64,000 nt of DNA, from the NCBI GenBank assembly GCA_905212635.1, contig CAJMFH010000012.1:1-64000 (forward strand). The letters are read 5' to 3'. The notes beneath the pieces are model-generated. The model was not told where the DNA came from and did not search any database. It worked only from the letters and a program-made list of their open reading frames with translations. Of the stretch, positions 44,905 to 53,311 are shown one piece after another (the first letter of the stretch is position 1; each line of letters starts with the position of its first letter). This DNA comes from an uncultured Lachnoclostridium sp. (GTDB lineage Bacteria > Bacillota > Clostridia > Lachnospirales > Lachnospiraceae). Both the position numbers and the translations under genes were made by a program.

Positions 44905-45050
44905 TAGAAAAAGGAGCTTGTTTTTTCTCTCTCCGTGGGACTTCGGACACCGCCAGTGCGCAGAGGGCGTCCTATGCCCTCCCGCACCGCTGCGTGTGTC
45001 CGCTAAGTGCAAACGGTCCCGCGGGGGAGAAAGAAAAAGCTCCTTTTCTA
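44905..45050. repeat. 146-bp long inverted-repeat structure
   Basis: Arms TAGAAAAAGGAGCTT (44905) and AAGCTCCTTTTCTA (45037) enclose further pairing (TTTTCTCTCTCC with GGGGGAGAAAGAAAAA, and GGGAC with GTCCC) and a GC-rich centre. It lies just past the NUDIX stop and upstream of the MarR promoter. It may act as a two-way terminator or be a non-autonomous repeat element. No gene is visible. Confidence 0.7.
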
Positions 45051-45061
45051 TCTAAACTCCT

Positions 45062-45568
45062 TTAAAACACCTCTTTAATACTATCATAATGAAGGAACAC
45101 GCCTTCCCTCGCAAATGCCTCAATCTCTTCTTTGGTCGCAAGCATAAACCCATCCGTCTCGGCTTCCTGTGGGTGTACATCCTCTTCGGAAAATTCTCCG
45201 ATAAATTTATATACATCCACAAAATAATTATCGCCTTCCCCCGGATTTTCACGGTGATAGGTAAACTGGTATCCACCACCCCAGTCAGACACATCTAATC
45301 CTGTCTCTTCTTTCACTTCACGGAGAACCGCTTCTTTTGACTCCTCTCCTGCCATCGCAGCCCCGCCGGATACTTCCCACCAGCCCGGCGCCCAGTTTTT
45401 CGTCATTACCCGTTTGGTGATCAAAAATCTTCCATCTTTATGTGCTACGACACCAAGCACCGTCAAATGGTACTCGTCGTCCTTTAAACACCAATCATTG
45501 CGCTTCATTTGTCTGCCGGTGCGCTGTTTATTTTTGTCATAAATGTCCCAATATTCCACTTTTTCCAT
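45062..45568 (-). CDS. NUDIX hydrolase
   Basis: NUDIX-fold pyrophosphohydrolase of 168 aa. The NUDIX box is GGAAMAGEESKEAVLREVKEETGLDV, recognisable by its core REVKEETGL with metal-binding Glu residues. The N-terminal EYWDIYDKNKQRTGR resembles the isopentenyl-diphosphate isomerase-like (YfcD) subgroup. Substrate not predictable. Start at 45568 after GGAGGA. Promoter at 45610, divergent from the FIST gene. Confidence 0.88.
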   Translation of the reverse strand: MEKVEYWDIYDKNKQRTGRQMKRNDWCLKDDEYHLTVLGVVAHKDGRFLITKRVMTKNWAPGWWEVSGGAAMAGEESKEAVLREVKEETGLDVSDWGGGYQFTYHRENPGEGDNYFVDVYKFIGEFSEEDVHPQEAETDGFMLATKEEIEAFAREGVFLHYDSIKEVF

Positions 45569-45609
45569 GGTCTCTTTTCCTCCATCCTCGTCATTATGTT
45601 CCAGCAATG

Positions 45610-45638
45610 ATTATATCGCAACTTTTTCTTTCATGCAA
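45610..45638 (-). promoter_or_regulatory. Sigma-A promoter for NUDIX gene
   Basis: Minus strand TTGCAT, 17-nt spacer, TATAAT; back to back with the plus-strand promoter at 45653. Confidence 0.75.
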
Positions 45639-45652
45639 TTACTTTTTTCCCC

Positions 45653-45681
45653 TTGATTCCTGCCGCATTTTGATTTATTAT
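45653..45681 (+). promoter_or_regulatory. Sigma-A promoter for FIST-chemoreceptor operon
   Basis: TTGATT, 17-nt spacer, TATTAT. The predicted start near 45688 is about 6 nt before palindromic element copy C. Confidence 0.72.
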
Positions 45682-45693
45682 AGTAATATAAAT

Positions 45694-45884
45694 TGTAACT
45701 ATTCAGGACCGCTGTGCAAAAACAATGGATCGTCGTGCTTGCACGTAAGAAACATTGTTTTCTGCACAGTGGTTCTAATAGGGCTCCCACCCCCTTATGA
45801 GCATTTTTAGCCTTGTCAAAGGCGGGAAAGAACACGAAGTGTTCGAAAATGCGAATGAGGGCGGTGGGAGTCCTGAATAGTTAC
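45694..45884 (+). repeat. Palindromic 5'-leader element, copy C (large form)
   Basis: TGTAACTATTCAGG at 45694 and CCTGAATAGTTAC at 45872 bound a 191-nt multi-hairpin region. The first inner hairpin (45712-45769) pairs CTGTGCA with TGCACAG and CAATG with CATTG around CGTGC-TT-GCACG. The second (45782-45873) pairs CTCCCACC with GGTGGGAG, GCATTTT with AAAATGC, and GAACAC-gaa-GTGTTC. Its right end (AAAATGCGAATG, then CCTGAATAGTTAC) matches copy A. A further small hairpin GTAACG-CTTT-CGTTAC lies between it and the FIST ribosome site. Confidence 0.82.
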
Positions 45885-45940
45885 CATGAATTTAACGTAA
45901 CGCTTTCGTTACCATGATATAAAATAAAGGGGGTTTACTC

Positions 45941-46993
45941 ATGAATTTACAGTATCATTATGACACCTCAGGGAATTTGACAAAAGTTACAGAAAACATT
46001 ACACAGCCGGATGCCTTGATTCTTTTGACGACAGCAGAATTACTGGAATCCCATGTTGCAGAATTAGAGAAGGCTTTTCCGGGAGTTCCGAGCATCGGTG
46101 GCATTGCGATGAGTTATGCCGGTACTCACACGATTGAGCAGGGCGTAACTGTCATTTCTCTGCACGGAACGGATTGTGCAGCAGATGTAATAAAACAGCT
46201 GTCCACGATGCCGGTAAAATATATCAGCCGTTTGAAAAAAGCCATCGAAAAGACAAATGCGGTTTCCGGAACTTCTGCCTGCTTTGACATTTGTTCCGGA
46301 AATGACGGAAAATTGGTAACCACTCTCAATATGGTGCTGGATGCCCAAAAGATTCCACTGATCGGGGGAACCGTCGATGGAGGAAAAGTTGCCGTCAACG
46401 GAAAGATTTACGAGGATGCCTGCGGCTTTTTGATACTCCGCAACAAAACCGGTAAGATCTGTGCCTACAAAGAAAATCTGTACACCGCAACCGGCGATCA
46501 GTTTCTTGCTACAAAAACCGATCCGGAAAGCAATCTTCTGATTGAAGTAGACGGCAGACCGGCAGAAAATTTCTACCGCGACATTTTACATATTTCAAAA
46601 GAAGAAGTTGCTACCCAGACATTTAAAAATCCACTGGGACGTGTCTACGGCAGTGAAACATATCTGATCTCGATCAAAGACATCAAAAACAACGCTTTGG
46701 AATGTTACAAACAGGTAAACAATCTTGACATTCTGACATTGATGGAAATCGGAGATTATAACCAGATTATCTCGGATACCTTGCAGAAAATGAAGAAAGA
46801 TCTCCCGGATATCAAGGGAATTCTTTCCGTAAACTGCCTGTTCCGCTATCTCTTCTTTAAAAATGAGCATTATCTGGACAATTACCTGACAAAAATGAAC
46901 TCTACGGCAGACCACGCTGGTATCGTCGGACTTGGAGAGCATTATAAAAAACAGCATATCAATCAGACAATGTGCTGCATTACCTTTGATTAA
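45941..46993 (+). CDS. FIST-domain sensory protein
   Basis: Cytoplasmic FIST-type sensor of 350 aa: N-terminal FIST half (about 1-190) with PSIGGIAMSYAGT and PLIGGTVDGG, and a C-terminal half (about 200-350) ending in VNCLFRYLFF and GIVGLGEHY. FIST domains are thought to bind small metabolites such as amino acids. There is no membrane segment or attached output domain. The next gene, 30 nt on, is a soluble chemoreceptor that could be the output partner. AGGGGG ribosome site. Confidence 0.82.
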   Translation: MNLQYHYDTSGNLTKVTENITQPDALILLTTAELLESHVAELEKAFPGVPSIGGIAMSYAGTHTIEQGVTVISLHGTDCAADVIKQLSTMPVKYISRLKKAIEKTNAVSGTSACFDICSGNDGKLVTTLNMVLDAQKIPLIGGTVDGGKVAVNGKIYEDACGFLILRNKTGKICAYKENLYTATGDQFLATKTDPESNLLIEVDGRPAENFYRDILHISKEEVATQTFKNPLGRVYGSETYLISIKDIKNNALECYKQVNNLDILTLMEIGDYNQIISDTLQKMKKDLPDIKGILSVNCLFRYLFFKNEHYLDNYLTKMNSTADHAGIVGLGEHYKKQHINQTMCCITFD

Positions 46994-47023
46994 ACATATT
47001 TATACATCAGAATGGAGGACATT

Positions 47024-47989
47024 ATGAAACCATTATTTAAAAAGAAAACAAAAGAAACTTCGGTTGAAAAAGCACCTACTACCGTTGTAGAACAAGCACC
47101 GGTGTCCGATAATACCGAAGCAATTCTTCTTACCATTGACCATTTGAAATCAACAAATGAAGAACTCGTAACTCAGGGGTTGGAAACCTTTAAGGGCATT
47201 CAGGAAATCGAGGCAAGTATTCAGACACTTTCCGATGAAAATGAGGAGCTTTTGAGCCAGTGCCAGGCAATGAATACTTCCTTTGAGGGCATTGTTACCG
47301 CGAGTGATGAATTTGCTACTGTACAATCCGAAATTCAAGAATCCGTAAGTACCGCTCAAAATCAGGTGGAAGTTCTGAAAGAAAGTTCCAATACCGTTAC
47401 CGAGCGTTTTGACGAAATGAATCAGACTTTCGAGAAACTGTTGGAATCTGTTTCTGAAATCCGCAAATCTACTGACGGTATTACTGCGATCGCGAATCAG
47501 ACAAACCTGCTGGCATTGAACGCTTCCATCGAAGCCGCACGTGCCGGAGAACAGGGACGCGGATTTGCCGTTGTCGCCAATGAAGTACGTGAACTTGCCG
47601 ACCAGATCAAGATTTTGATCAATGATGTGCAGAACAGCATTGCCGATGTGGAAAAGAGCACTTCCAATCTGAACCAGTCTCTGGACGATTCCAAACAGGC
47701 GCTTCACAGCAGCATCGAAAATGTTGACAGTACACACAGCATCTTTAACGGCATTAGTGCGAAAGTAACCGGTATCGAGGACGTACACAATGCCATCGAC
47801 TCCGCTGTCGTTGAAAGCAAGCAAGGCGTCGATGAAATGTTAAATTACATCAATAACAGCCGTACCAGCTATTCCCACGTCAGCAATCGTATTTCTGCGA
47901 TCAATAAATCTGACACGAAAAAGGGAACTTTGTTTGAGGACTTTGCTAATATGATCGATCAGCTGCCTCATTTGATCAAAGACAAATAA
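47024..47989 (+). CDS. Soluble methyl-accepting chemotaxis-type protein
   Basis: Coiled-coil signalling protein of about 321 aa with no membrane helix, no HAMP and no recognisable ligand-binding domain. The signalling hairpin tip contains ANQTNLLALNASIEAARAGE and GRGFAVVANEVRELADQ, the CheA/CheW-contact consensus. The start at 47024 follows GGAGG by 6 nt. It pairs with the FIST sensor upstream, which may supply the ligand input. No che or flagellar genes are in the window. Confidence 0.92.
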   Translation: MKPLFKKKTKETSVEKAPTTVVEQAPVSDNTEAILLTIDHLKSTNEELVTQGLETFKGIQEIEASIQTLSDENEELLSQCQAMNTSFEGIVTASDEFATVQSEIQESVSTAQNQVEVLKESSNTVTERFDEMNQTFEKLLESVSEIRKSTDGITAIANQTNLLALNASIEAARAGEQGRGFAVVANEVRELADQIKILINDVQNSIADVEKSTSNLNQSLDDSKQALHSSIENVDSTHSIFNGISAKVTGIEDVHNAIDSAVVESKQGVDEMLNYINNSRTSYSHVSNRISAINKSDTKKGTLFEDFANMIDQLPHLIKDK

Positions 47990-47995
47990 AGATTT

Positions 47996-48036
47996 TTAAA
48001 AAAGTGTGGTCACTCAAAAATGACCACACTTTTTTA
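47996..48036. terminator. Bidirectional terminator between MCP and WYL genes
   Basis: Stem AAGTGTGGTCA (48002-48012) / TGACCACACTT (48021-48031) with a T run on the plus side and an A run (T on the minus strand) before it. It serves both convergent genes. Confidence 0.93.
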
Positions 48037-49026
48037 TTGCGCATAACAAGCAAGCATTTCCCCGCATGCCACTATCATTTTTTCTTTCACTTCTACCGGT
48101 TCAATCACCGTCACATCGGTTCCAATTGCCATCAGCCACCCTAAAAACTGCCGGCTGACCGCCACTGTCACATTAACCTGAAAATATTCGTCATCCAACG
48201 GAATCAGCGGAACATCTTTCCCGAAACGGTCGATCATAACTCCCGCAAGCGAATTGTGGCATTTCAATTTTACTGCCGTCTCCGTTCCATCATACATACC
48301 AAACACCTTTTTGGAATACGTTTCGGCATCCACTTTCTCAAAGGCTTCCTCGCCCTTCCGTTCCCCATCGCATCGTTTGATGTGAAGCATTTTATCTACA
48401 CGAAAATGTTTGATATAGCCTGCCTTATGGTCGAAACCGATCAAATAATAATTTTGGTCATCCCACATAAGCTGCCACGGCGAAACTTCATACAATTCAC
48501 CTTCGTGTCTCAGTTCCATCTGTTTTTTTACATTCCATTGATAATACTGGAATGTAATGGAATGATTTCTTTCTATCGCCTGATGAATCTTATCCACGTT
48601 ATAATAGATGCTCTCATTCATCGTCTTCACACGTCCCTGCACATACACCTGCCTCTGAAGATCCTGTGCCTGATATTTGCTGGCAAAACTTTCCAGTTTC
48701 TTGATTAGTTCGCGGGATTTCCTTTCCGTGATAAATTTCGACGATTGAACCGCGTCTACTAAAAGTTTCAGTTCCGCAATTTCAAACAAACGGGAGGCGA
48801 CATGATAGAACGTCGTCCTCCCGTTGCTGTAAGAGAGAACATCCAGACCATACTGCTGTAATTCTTCGATATCCCGATAGATACTTTTCCGCTCTGCCGA
48901 AACATCATAACTTTCCAGCAATGAAATGATTTCATTCATCGTAATCCCATGATTTTCGTCCGTTTTCTCTAAAAGAATATCCATCAGATACAGCAGTTTT
49001 AATTTTTGATTTGCTCCTTTCGCCAT
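48034..49026 (-). CDS. HTH-WYL domain transcriptional regulator
   Basis: Regulator of about 330 aa: N-terminal winged helix (LKLLYLMDILLEKT, then SAERKSIYRDIEELQQYG), a linker, and a C-terminal WYL domain with SPWQLMWDDQNYYLIGF and KHFRVDKM. WYL domains sense ligands, often nucleic acid or nucleotides. Start at 49026 after GGGGAG. It has its own promoter at 49055; target genes are not evident, though the FtsX-type ABC genes lie directly upstream in the same direction. Confidence 0.9.
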   Translation of the reverse strand: MAKGANQKLKLLYLMDILLEKTDENHGITMNEIISLLESYDVSAERKSIYRDIEELQQYGLDVLSYSNGRTTFYHVASRLFEIAELKLLVDAVQSSKFITERKSRELIKKLESFASKYQAQDLQRQVYVQGRVKTMNESIYYNVDKIHQAIERNHSITFQYYQWNVKKQMELRHEGELYEVSPWQLMWDDQNYYLIGFDHKAGYIKHFRVDKMLHIKRCDGERKGEEAFEKVDAETYSKKVFGMYDGTETAVKLKCHNSLAGVMIDRFGKDVPLIPLDDEYFQVNVTVAVSRQFLGWLMAIGTDVTVIEPVEVKEKMIVACGEMLACYAQ

Positions 49027-49054
49027 AAGTCCGCTCCCCAATTTTTTTTCTATT

Positions 49055-49083
49055 ATTATACTATATTCGAAAACGGATTACAA
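49055..49083 (-). promoter_or_regulatory. Sigma-A promoter for WYL regulator
   Basis: Minus strand TTGTAA, 17-nt spacer, TATAAT, in the short gap after the FtsX-type permease gene. Confidence 0.78.
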
Positions 49084-49088
49084 CACAC

Positions 49089-51812
49089 TTATTCGCGGTT
49101 TTTCAACACTTCTGCCGGAATCATTTTCTTCAGTCTGCCCACCAGAACACGGTTAATCGCAAAATAGCAGACAAAGATCAGAACGACAAGTACCACATAC
49201 AGCCATGGTTCAAATGACAGATCCAGTGCAGTAGAGATGTTGCTCACCATGTATCTCGGATACAAAAAGTCCATAATGGCTTTTGTAAGCGGAATATGGA
49301 TCACAGTTCCTGCCAAAATGATATAAAAATTTCCATTCAGGTACAGTTTCCGCACTTCTCCATCGCGGAATCCAAAGACCTTCATCAGCGAAATGCTGTA
49401 CGCCGAGCGGTCAATCATGACTTTCATCATCAGATACATAACGATGATAAAGATTAAGGTTGACACAACATTGATCGTTACGATCATGCTCTGCATCTGA
49501 TTTACAAAAATGCTCGCTGATTTTTCGATATCCTGCTTTGTCGTTGTCGCATACAGCCGTCCTGCCGGGATATCGAGTGCTTCCTCCGAAAACAATACAT
49601 TATAAAAGTCATCTGACTCGCGAAACAGATCTCTCGCACTTTCGAGATCCATAAAGACATAAAACGCCGGCGCGTACTCGCAGATTTCCGTTACCTCAAA
49701 CGCATATTTATTGCCCTCTTCTTCATCGTTAAGCACGAACATATCGCCCTCTTTCAGGTCATACTTCTGCGCCATCGCGGACGAGACGACCACGGTACCT
49801 TTTCCTTTCGTAAGTGTCAGGTCAAAATACGGATTTCCCTCCACAATGCCAAGCACCGTCACATCCCAGTTATATCCATAAATTTCCTTTTTCAATGTTT
49901 TGGCATACGCCGGACTTGCCTTCTCCGGCACCGTTTTTTCCGGGTATTTGAGGGTATACATATATTCGTACTTGGTATCCGCAATATTGCTGTCGCGCAC
50001 ATGTACACACAGTTCATAGCAGTTCAAGCTGATCATCATGCACAAAAGCGCGATAAACATTCCGAAGAACACCGTAATTCCCGCTCTTGCCTCACGTACC
50101 ATCTGGCGAATGCGGAACATTTTTTCAAATTTCATCTCGCGCAGACGCAGTTTGCTCATATGCTGCTTTTTCGTCTCATTGCGCATGAGTGACAATGCCG
50201 TATGCGACAATTTTTTCCGGATCACGATCGTATTGACAATGGTTGACACGATCGGCGGCATGACAATTCCGTAAATGATCAGATACGGCGGCACGATCAC
50301 ATCCAGAGGCGGCACCGAATAATAGGTAATGCAGTCCTGCATCTGGCTTGGAATTCCAAGAGAACTGATTCCTGCCAGAAATCCAAGGATTCCTGCCACC
50401 GTCGTAATAATGACCGGCAGCGACAGATAATGAAACATCAGATCCCGTCTCCGCACACCGAGCGCATACAGCGTTCCAATGATCGAACTTTCCTTTTCAA
50501 TATTATGAACGACAAATACCGAGATCACATAGGCAAGCAAAATGAGAATGATCACACCGAATATGACACCGGCGGAAATATTGATCTGCTGGTCGTCTAC
50601 CGAAGCAAGCGTTCTTATGTTCTCGTCACATTTTACAAAAGTTTCCATATTGGTAAGCCGGGTATCGATATCATCAAGGTAATCGTCGGTTCCCTCTTTC
50701 AGATTCCCCACGCCGTTTTTCAATTCTTCCGCTCCGTCTTTGGCTTCCTGCACGCCGTCAGTATACTCTTTTACACTATCTTTGTACGTTTTCAATGCCT
50801 TTAATTCATCCAGCGCGTCCGACAACGTAAGTGCCATTACCCCATCCTTGTCCTCTACAATTCTCTGAATCTCGCTCTCAAAATTGTCCTCGGTCAACGT
50901 GACATCAAAACCATTTTCCTGCAACGACTTCTGTGCCTGTTCAAGGGCATTGTCAAAAATGGTCTTTGGTGCCATATTGAGATCCTCTTTATAGCGGTTT
51001 AATTTGCGAAGTCCCTGATACAGTTCCTCTGCACCTTTTTTCAAATCTTTGACTCCGCTCTGCATGTCATCCAGCTGTCCCACCGTGCGGTCCCAGTATT
51101 CCTGAAAATAGTCATCCTGAACCGCCTCTTCATCAATTTTAAAGGTTTTTAACAGCTCCCGCACTTTTTCATCTGTCATATCCTTTTTCAGGCGGTAGGC
51201 ATACAGATATTCTTCCGACTGAGCAGCCTTTCCTGCCTTCTTCAATTCGTCATACGCTTCTTTTGTCACAAACACCATTCCAAAATTTTTGCTGTCCACG
51301 ATCGTATCGGACAGATTCTTATATGGCGCATCGTAGTCCGGCGAAGAGCCGATCCCTGCCACGGTAAAACTCTTGTCTCCCAACTTAATCTCATCGCCAA
51401 GAGACACTTCATTTTTAGCCGCATAACGTTTTTCCAGTACCAGTTCATCCGCTTTTTCCGCCTTTTTTCCCTCGGTGATGACTACCTTATCAATGGTTTC
51501 GCGGTCTTTGAACACACGTAACGTCGTATCGTCTACCGTATAATCCAGATAAAACATCTTTTCCAGCTGTACATTGTTACTCTGTATCTTTTCAATATCT
51601 TTTTTGGACAGCGGAGCAAAACAGGTAAATTGTCCATCTTCCAGCTGATTTTCTTCCGCGCTTTCCTCCACTCCGCGCACGATCGTCTCGCCTGCTCCCA
51701 CAAGGGAAATGATGAGATACATACAAAGAATGATCAGGCATCCCAGCGCCGCATAACGGAACGCATTTTTCTTCAGATCACGAAGCACCCTTTTTCTCAA
51801 TATCTTCTGCAT
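49089..51812 (-). CDS. Large FtsX-type ABC permease with coiled-coil ectodomain
   Basis: Permease of 907 aa with one N-terminal helix (about 18-40), a very long ectodomain (about 45-405) including a Lys/Glu-rich coiled coil near 235-395, an FtsX core (three helices about 410-530), a second MacB-like ectodomain (about 610-770) and a last FtsX helix set with YSISLMKVFGFRDGEVRKL. Ten-helix-type permeases of this kind move peptides, lipids or antimicrobial compounds. It starts 1 nt from the ATPase stop. A TetR repressor gene lies upstream. Confidence 0.88.
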   Translation of the reverse strand: MQKILRKRVLRDLKKNAFRYAALGCLIILCMYLIISLVGAGETIVRGVEESAEENQLEDGQFTCFAPLSKKDIEKIQSNNVQLEKMFYLDYTVDDTTLRVFKDRETIDKVVITEGKKAEKADELVLEKRYAAKNEVSLGDEIKLGDKSFTVAGIGSSPDYDAPYKNLSDTIVDSKNFGMVFVTKEAYDELKKAGKAAQSEEYLYAYRLKKDMTDEKVRELLKTFKIDEEAVQDDYFQEYWDRTVGQLDDMQSGVKDLKKGAEELYQGLRKLNRYKEDLNMAPKTIFDNALEQAQKSLQENGFDVTLTEDNFESEIQRIVEDKDGVMALTLSDALDELKALKTYKDSVKEYTDGVQEAKDGAEELKNGVGNLKEGTDDYLDDIDTRLTNMETFVKCDENIRTLASVDDQQINISAGVIFGVIILILLAYVISVFVVHNIEKESSIIGTLYALGVRRRDLMFHYLSLPVIITTVAGILGFLAGISSLGIPSQMQDCITYYSVPPLDVIVPPYLIIYGIVMPPIVSTIVNTIVIRKKLSHTALSLMRNETKKQHMSKLRLREMKFEKMFRIRQMVREARAGITVFFGMFIALLCMMISLNCYELCVHVRDSNIADTKYEYMYTLKYPEKTVPEKASPAYAKTLKKEIYGYNWDVTVLGIVEGNPYFDLTLTKGKGTVVVSSAMAQKYDLKEGDMFVLNDEEEGNKYAFEVTEICEYAPAFYVFMDLESARDLFRESDDFYNVLFSEEALDIPAGRLYATTTKQDIEKSASIFVNQMQSMIVTINVVSTLIFIIVMYLMMKVMIDRSAYSISLMKVFGFRDGEVRKLYLNGNFYIILAGTVIHIPLTKAIMDFLYPRYMVSNISTALDLSFEPWLYVVLVVLIFVCYFAINRVLVGRLKKMIPAEVLKNRE

Positions 51813-52513
51813 TATAAATCCTCCAAATCCTTTGCCGGTACTCTGACTTCATTTTCATATTCTTTATGGACTTCCCCGTCTTTCAGATAGATTACACGGT
51901 GAACCATATCTTTGATGCTGTTATTGTGAGTAACGATAAGCATCGTCGTACCGTATCTTGCATTGATCTCTTCCAGCAATACGAGAATATCTCTTGATGT
52001 CTTCGAATCCAGCGCTCCCGTCGGTTCGTCACACAAAAGCAGTTTCGGATTTTTCACAAGGGCCCGCGCGATCGCACATCTCTGTTGCTGTCCTCCGGAC
52101 AATTGAAATGGAAATTTATTCTGATGTTCCGTCAGTCCAAGGGCATCGATCAATTCATCGACCGAGAGCGGATTCTTTGTCAAATATTCACAGACCTGTA
52201 TATTTTCGCGGATTGTAAGATTCGGCACGAGATTATAAAACTGGAAAATAAATCCAAGGTTGGCTCTGCGGTACTCTAACAGTTCTTCATTTTTCATGCC
52301 GCCAAGTTCAATGCCGTCCACGCAGATGGATCCGGAATTCATCGTATCCAGACCCCCGATGCAGTTCAAAAGTGTCGATTTTCCGGAACCGGAAGTTCCC
52401 TGGATTACACACATTTCGCCCTGCTCCACTCCCGTTGTAACTCCTTTTAATACCTCAACATAACTCCCTTCCTGTCCATAACTTTTTTTCACGTTTTCTA
52501 ATTGCAGATACAT
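51812..52513 (-). CDS. ABC transporter ATPase (LolD/MacB type)
   Basis: ATPase of about 233 aa with Walker A GTSGSGKST, signature LSGGQQQR and Walker B LLCDEPTGALD. Works with the 907-aa permease. Start at 52513 after GGAGG; the longer frame to 52540 would place the start within the TetR operator. Transcribed away from the TetR gene's 3' end. Confidence 0.93.
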   Translation of the reverse strand: MYLQLENVKKSYGQEGSYVEVLKGVTTGVEQGEMCVIQGTSGSGKSTLLNCIGGLDTMNSGSICVDGIELGGMKNEELLEYRRANLGFIFQFYNLVPNLTIRENIQVCEYLTKNPLSVDELIDALGLTEHQNKFPFQLSGGQQQRCAIARALVKNPKLLLCDEPTGALDSKTSRDILVLLEEINARYGTTMLIVTHNNSIKDMVHRVIYLKDGEVHKEYENEVRVPAKDLEDL

Positions 52514-52531
52514 AATTTCCTCCATTTCATT

Positions 52532-52548
52532 ACATAACACTGTTATGT
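52532..52548. promoter_or_regulatory. TetR operator, site 1
   Basis: ACATAACA-C-TGTTATGT, a perfect 8+1+8 palindrome directly upstream of the ATPase start and overlapping a TTGACA on the minus strand. Identical to the site at 53256. Confidence 0.9.
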
Positions 52549-52587
52549 CAATCTCATTTTTTTAGGCTCTATTCACATCAATAAAGC

Positions 52588-53235
52588 CTATTTTTCCGTC
52601 AGATCTACACCAAATAGTGCAAACCATCCGGTTACCAGATATGCCATCGCCTGTTTGCCAAATGCCAATGCCTGTTCTTCTGTCTCAATATGCTTTAACA
52701 TATACAAAAACATATCAATCTGATTGTGTGACATCCAGTGAACCAGGCTTTCTTCCAGCATCGGAATGCCGAGTTCCTGACAAGTCGCCTGAGCAAGCTG
52801 CAGATTGTGTGCGTCCATCTCATCGATGATCCGGTCAACCGCATTTTCCAGTGAAGACCCCTGCGCACAATTTACGAGCAGAAGCATCTCATCACGGTTC
52901 TGATACATCTCATGCACAAGCACTTCCACCAGAATCCTCTCACTGTCCATGTCATGATTACTGGAAAGGATTTCCTCTTTCGCCTCATTTTCTTCCAACT
53001 GCTGATGTTCTTTGATCAATTTCATGATCCGCGTCAGACTTTCGGAAACAAGACTGCAAAACAGATCATCTTTGTCCTGAAAGAAGAAATACAGCGCGCC
53101 CGTCGTGACTCCCGCTTCTTTGCAGATAGAACGCAAAGAAGCTTTGGAATATCCTTTTTCCATAAATTCTTTTTTCGCACATTGCAGTAACATGTGCCGG
53201 GTTTCTCCATTTTTCACTTCTTTTGCCAATTCCAT
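52588..53235 (-). CDS. TetR-family transcriptional regulator
   Basis: Repressor of 215 aa. N-terminal helix-turn-helix SLRSICKEAGVTTGALYFFF followed by DKDDLFCSLV, then a helical ligand and dimer domain. Identical 17-bp palindromes sit at its own promoter (53256) and before the ABC genes (52532), so it very likely represses both itself and the FtsX-type ABC system and is lifted by a transported or toxic compound. Confidence 0.93.
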   Translation of the reverse strand: MELAKEVKNGETRHMLLQCAKKEFMEKGYSKASLRSICKEAGVTTGALYFFFQDKDDLFCSLVSESLTRIMKLIKEHQQLEENEAKEEILSSNHDMDSERILVEVLVHEMYQNRDEMLLLVNCAQGSSLENAVDRIIDEMDAHNLQLAQATCQELGIPMLEESLVHWMSHNQIDMFLYMLKHIETEEQALAFGKQAMAYLVTGWFALFGVDLTEK

Positions 53236-53255
53236 CCCTGCTTTCTTTTTGTTTC

Positions 53256-53272
53256 ACATAACACTGTTATGT
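53256..53272. promoter_or_regulatory. TetR operator, site 2 (autoregulatory)
   Basis: Second copy of ACATAACA-C-TGTTATGT, overlapping the -10 box of the tetR promoter by four bases. Confidence 0.9.
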
Positions 53273-53297
53273 TATCATGAGAATCCTTCTTTGTCAA
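53269..53297 (-). promoter_or_regulatory. Sigma-A promoter for tetR
   Basis: Minus strand TTGACA, 17-nt spacer, TAACAT, with the -10 box inside the operator. Confidence 0.82.
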
Positions 53298-53311
53298 GAG
53301 GGATTCTCCTA

